Shown here: positions 61,370 to 64,000 of the stretch, in pieces
Numbering within the stretch: the first letter of the stretch is position 1
How the letters are laid out: each line of letters begins with the position of its first letter
NCBI RefSeq assembly: GCF_002863565.1
Contig: NZ_PGUW01000022.1
Location: forward strand, 1-64,000
Origin: Bacillus sp. V5-8f
Lineage (GTDB): Bacteria > Bacillota > Bacilli > Bacillales > DSM-1321
DNA: 64,000 bases
Direction: 5' to 3'
Notes under the pieces: model-generated
What the model was told of the DNA's origin: nothing
What the model saw: only the letters and a program-made list of their open reading frames with translations
The model's database searches: none
Made by a program: the position numbers and the translations under genes

Positions 61370-62511
61370 TTCTCCGCTTCCTCCTTTTTCACAGCTTCAA
61401 TAACAGAAACCATGGTCTCCCGTTTATGATTATCAAAATCCCTTTCAGTCATTTCGTTATAAAACATTTCAAAAAGATCCAGCTCGGATTTCTTTTCATC
61501 CTTTACTGACGAAAAGGATTGCTTCCGTTTCATATCAATTAAATCCCACTTCCGCTCCAGATGCAGCACATTTGGATAAACTTGCCTTAGGCGGTTGATT
61601 GGATCAATTAGCGAGCCTTCATCAAGTAACGTGATTTTCAAATAATCCTCTACATTTTGCAACTGATAGAATGCCGGATCTAAAAGTTCTTCCATAGACC
61701 CTTGCAGTTCCCGCATATCCAATTTCGGGGAGAGAGAGCGGTATGTAACATCAAAACTCCCATCATTCTGCATATTCACAATAGATATCGATTTCTTTTG
61801 TTGGGATTCTGAAAAGGAATATTTCATTAGAGAACCCGAATAAAAGACTTTAGGGTTCTTAATCGCATCAGGACTGTGTAAATGCCCAAGGGCCGTGTAG
61901 CTAAAAGCATCGAAACAATCGCTGGAGACACAACCTGACCCACCAACAGAAAGGGCTCTTTCGGAATCAGAAGTCTGGCCACCAAGAACAAATGCATGGC
62001 CTACAAATACGTTCGGTTCATTCGGATTTAAGCTTTCTTCAATTTTCCCGGCCACTGCCTTCATCGCATCCTGGTGGGAATGGATGCTGTCATCATCAAG
62101 AAGCTGGCGGACGACTCCTGGCTCAGCATAAGGAACCAAATAAAAATTAATGCCATTTATCCGGACCGGCTGAAAGCTTTCTGACAATCTGCCCTGAATA
62201 TAAAGCTGGCTATGGCGATACCATGAGGAACCGAAGGATAACCGTTCGGCACTGTCATGATTCCCAGAAATCGCTACAATTGGAGTCTTCATCTTCACAT
62301 TGATCGTGTACAAAATTTCATCTAGCAGCTCTACCGCTTCAGTCGGCGGCACGGAACGGTCATATAAATCCCCCGCAATCACAACCGCATCCGGCTTTTC
62401 TTCTTCTACAATATCAACAAACTGATAGAGGGAATCCCTTTGGTCCTCTGTCATATGTACCCCATGGACGATTTTTCCTAAATGCCAATCAGCCGTATGG
62501 ATAAATTTCAT
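61366..62511 (-). CDS. sbcD: exonuclease SbcD (Mre11-like)
   Basis: Nuclease subunit partner of SbcC. Metallophosphatase motifs in order: FIHTADWHLGK, VVIAGDLYDRSVPP, ISGNHDSAERL, VFVGHAF and ALGHLHSP. About 381 residues. ATG 62511 is 8 nt from GGGAG; the earlier ATG three codons upstream is less well spaced. It is followed by sbcC in a coupled pair. In B. subtilis sbcDC lies by addAB, so this location is different. Confidence 0.95.
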   Translation of the reverse strand: MKFIHTADWHLGKIVHGVHMTEDQRDSLYQFVDIVEEEKPDAVVIAGDLYDRSVPPTEAVELLDEILYTINVKMKTPIVAISGNHDSAERLSFGSSWYRHSQLYIQGRLSESFQPVRINGINFYLVPYAEPGVVRQLLDDDSIHSHQDAMKAVAGKIEESLNPNEPNVFVGHAFVLGGQTSDSERALSVGGSGCVSSDCFDAFSYTALGHLHSPDAIKNPKVFYSGSLMKYSFSESQQKKSISIVNMQNDGSFDVTYRSLSPKLDMRELQGSMEELLDPAFYQLQNVEDYLKITLLDEGSLIDPINRLRQVYPNVLHLERKWDLIDMKRKQSFSSVKDEKKSELDLFEMFYNEMTERDFDNHKRETMVSVIEAVKKEEAEK

Positions 62512-62596
62512 TTCTATCACTCCCGTACTTTTATCGTTAATTTGTATTATAGCAAGATTTACGAGATTACGTACATACGTTCCAATATTTGTAACA

Positions 62597-62626
62597 AAAA
62601 AAGACAGATCATTATTTCATCTGCCT
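62597..62626 (-). terminator. terminator of yneK
   Basis: GGCAGAT and ATCTGTC pair (one G-T) around a 9-nt loop, then TTTTTTT on the minus strand, about 17 bp past the yneK stop. Confidence 0.8.
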
Positions 62627-62642
62627 CATCCGTTCGTTTATA

Positions 62643-63071
62643 TTAACTAAAAAGATGTTCATACGGAGTCATATTCACTTGTCTTTCCATCAGCTTTTTC
62701 CGCAGAAATTTATGGTCACGCTTTGGAGTTGCCAGAATATATCCCCTGATCACTAAATCCTCAGTGATTGAAGGAACCCTTTCCTTCACAGCCAATTCCC
62801 CGATTTTTCCGGCAATCTTCTGGCGGGCGACATCCCTAAACAATTCAGGGACCGGGCTTACTAAATCTTCAAGAAGCTCTTTTAATTCAGCCGGCCAAAG
62901 ATGCTTCGTCTGGCCAACATAATATTCCTCCCAATCCATATCCGACTTCCCATCTTCCTTAGGCAGCCGCTTTAAAAACTTCCGGAACATGAAAAAACCG
63001 CCAATCGCAAACAAGGAAATCAAGACCACAATCCAAAAAAGGATAAACCACAAAAACCAGCCGCTCAGCAT
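62643..63071 (-). CDS. yneK: DUF2621 membrane protein (YneK)
   Basis: About 142 residues. One N-terminal membrane helix (LWFILFWIVVLISLFAIGGFFMF) is followed by a basic, helical cytoplasmic domain (MDWEEYYVGQTKHLWPAELKELLEDLV). The domain matches the DUF2621 family, represented by B. subtilis YneK. Function unknown. It marks the right end of the yne-cot-ssp synteny block. ATG 63071 is preferred over GTG 63080 because GGAGTG lies between. Confidence 0.85.
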   Translation of the reverse strand: MLSGWFLWFILFWIVVLISLFAIGGFFMFRKFLKRLPKEDGKSDMDWEEYYVGQTKHLWPAELKELLEDLVSPVPELFRDVARQKIAGKIGELAVKERVPSITEDLVIRGYILATPKRDHKFLRKKLMERQVNMTPYEHLFS

Positions 63072-63244
63072 GGCGTTCACTCCATAAAGTTAATAGATAC
63101 TAATATTATAGACATCATATTTTTCCAATTCAAGAGAATTATAGATTGGGGAAATATAAGTTTTAACTTGATAAGGCACCTGACTGCATTCTCCATTTAT
63201 ATATGGCCCATATTTACATTATCTCTAAAAACTGAGCTCTTCTG

Positions 63245-63273
63245 TTGCTATTTCTCGATAGCATCTATATAAT
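63245..63273 (+). promoter_or_regulatory. sigma-A-type promoter of the truncated selC
   Basis: -35 TTGCTA and -10 TATAAT are separated by exactly 17 bp, ending about 22 nt before the first base of the tRNA-like sequence. It would start transcription at about 63280. With selC cut, the same promoter reads into the integrase leader. Confidence 0.7.
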
Positions 63274-63295
63274 AAGAAAAGTCTTTGAAACATAC

Positions 63296-63339
63296 GGGGT
63301 CGGAAGGGTAGCTGGTGCGCCCCTCGGTCTTCAAAACCG
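63296..63339 (+). pseudogene. selC: 5' half of selenocysteine tRNA gene (selC), interrupted
   Basis: GGGGTCGG could be an 8-nt acceptor strand, as in tRNA-Sec. The following AAGGGTAGCTGGTGCGCCCCT resembles the tRNA-Sec D arm with its CTGGTG loop; two of the inner pairs are mismatched. The anticodon loop CTTCAAA carries TCA (63331-63333), which reads UGA, in stem CGGT/ACCG. The base pair just outside this stem fails, and no variable arm or T arm (GGTTCGA) follows in the next 660 bp. The gene is therefore cut at the anticodon stem. Sec genes on the same contig make the identity likely. Confidence 0.7.
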
Positions 63340-63573
63340 CTCCATAAAAATTCGTATTAAAATACGATTGGGAGCCTTGCTACACAGTATATTCTTCGTA
63401 TCAATCAACGATTTCTTCACACGTATTTTTACCATTTCAGGGGTAATACGTGTGCAACCGTTTATTTGAATACGCAGGCGTGTATACATTAACATAAACA
63501 CTTAACTACCTCTTTGACGTATCACATTAGTAGTTTGCAAGGATACTACTTTTACGTTTAGGAGGTTTTTTAT
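63340..63573. other. integrase leader with clustered CGTAT inverted repeats
   Basis: Between the selC half and the recombinase start. TCGTATT-AA-AATACGA (63352-63367) is a 7-bp inverted repeat. CACACGTATT (63418-63427) and AATACGTGTG (63445-63454) form a 10-bp one. Further CGTAT or ATACG words occur at about 63395, 63470 and 63518. This spacing is typical of integrase arm sites or regulator operators near an element end. Confidence 0.6.
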
Positions 63574-64000
63574 ATGGCACGAAAACTACGAAGAAATGGG
63601 ACAACTAAGCAAAGTGAACGCCGTGTAGCTGTTACTAGCGCTGTTGGTCGAATGACATTAAAGGAAATGCACTTGCAGTTTATGCGCTTTAAGCGGGTTG
63701 AAGGATTAGCACCCCGCACACTGGATGACTATGAAAATCATTTTGGCTATCTTTGCGACTATATTGGCGGTGACTTAAATAAAAGTGAAATGACCGCTGA
63801 GGTATTTTTAGACTATAAGGATTACATGCTAAACGAAAGAGGATTTAGTCCCCATACAGTTAACGTCAGGGTACGAACGTTGCACTCTTTTTTAAAGTAT
63901 TGCTATGAAGAAGGTTTCATTGTAGACCAACTACATAAAAAGATTAAAACCGTTAAAGCACCAATAGATAACGTTGAATCCCTTACACCAATGGAATTAA
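63574..64000 (+). CDS. tyrosine recombinase/phage-type integrase (partial, runs off window)
   Basis: 142 codons visible before the window ends. ATG 63574 follows AGGAGG. After a basic start (ARKLRRNGTTKQSERR), residues about 27-130 form a SAM-like core-binding domain: LKEMHLQFMRFKRVEGLAPRTLDDYENH, GGDLNKSEM, LNERGFSPHTVNVRVRTLHSFLKYCYEEGFI. This is the N-terminal half of a tyrosine recombinase; the catalytic R..HxxR..Y part lies beyond the window. It immediately follows a cut tRNA gene, the normal place for the integrase of an integrated element. Confidence 0.85.
   Translation, partial: MARKLRRNGTTKQSERRVAVTSAVGRMTLKEMHLQFMRFKRVEGLAPRTLDDYENHFGYLCDYIGGDLNKSEMTAEVFLDYKDYMLNERGFSPHTVNVRVRTLHSFLKYCYEEGFIVDQLHKKIKTVKAPIDNVESLTPMEL

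Noticed and set aside
63340..63573. Group I intron or a long variable arm completing the tRNA
   Set aside because: No T arm (GGTTCGA) or 3' acceptor strand occurs before the recombinase start, and the spacer has no recognisable catalytic intron core. An integrated element fits better.
1..64000. CRISPR arrays and rRNA genes
   Set aside because: No regularly spaced repeats and no rRNA sequence were seen on either strand.

Overview
The window is chromosome of a low-GC, endospore-forming Firmicute of the Bacillaceae (Bacillus sensu lato). The evidence is a set of small acid-soluble spore protein genes (tlp, sspN, sspO, sspP), spore germination proteins of the GerPA/GerPF and GerPC families, strong GGAGG ribosome binding sites, and clear synteny with the Bacillus subtilis block yneK-cotM-sspP-sspO-citB-yneN-tlp-yneP-yneQ-yneR-plsY-yneT-parE-parC. 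Species cannot be named from sequence alone.

Layout. 1-3.7 kb: tRNA-Glu, then NAD salvage genes (nicotinamidase-like, pncB, nadE). 3.9-12.5 kb: a complete leucine/isovalerate degradation operon (yngJ-I-H-HB-G-F-E order) with a TetR regulator and a TetR-type operator. 12.6-16.9 kb: a decayed PH-domain gene, a staygreen-family protein, a secreted FG-GAP-like protein and a cytochrome bd-type oxidase. 17.3-22.2 kb: an old-yellow-enzyme reductase and an operon of three luciferase-like flavin oxidoreductases with an ArsR regulator. 22.8-27.3 kb: a spore locus with four GerPA/PF-like proteins, GerPC, an Hsp20-like protein, a YheC/D-type ATP-grasp protein and a PanD. 27.7-35.2 kb: topoisomerase IV (parE, parC) behind a promoter overlapped by a LexA-type box, yneT, a nucleobase permease and plsY. 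35.2-42.0 kb: an accessory stretch with a HesB-like selenoprotein, SulP transporter plus carbonic anhydrase, a two-component system, a broken membrane gene, a YycC-family gene and a PadR regulator. 42.3-51.7 kb: yneR, yneQ, yneP, a double-AAA ATPase, SASP genes, yneN and aconitase. 51.8-64.0 kb: selenocysteine genes interleaved with cotM, coaW, sbcCD and yneK.

The main story is selenocysteine (Sec). selA, selB and selD are present, and three short genes are open only if an in-frame TGA is read as Sec: selD itself (U18), a SelW/Rdx-like protein (U13) and a HesB-like protein (U36). Each TGA is followed 12-17 nt later by a short hairpin that could be a bacterial SECIS element. At the right edge is the 5' half of a tRNA-Sec gene (selC) with its promoter, acceptor strand, D arm and UCA anticodon arm. 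The sequence leaves the tRNA just after the anticodon stem and runs into a repeat-rich leader and the start of a tyrosine recombinase gene. No 3' half or intact selC is visible in the window. The simplest reading is that a mobile element sits inside selC, so Sec decoding here would need excision of the element or a second selC.

All functions are inferred from reading translations and motifs. No database search was run.
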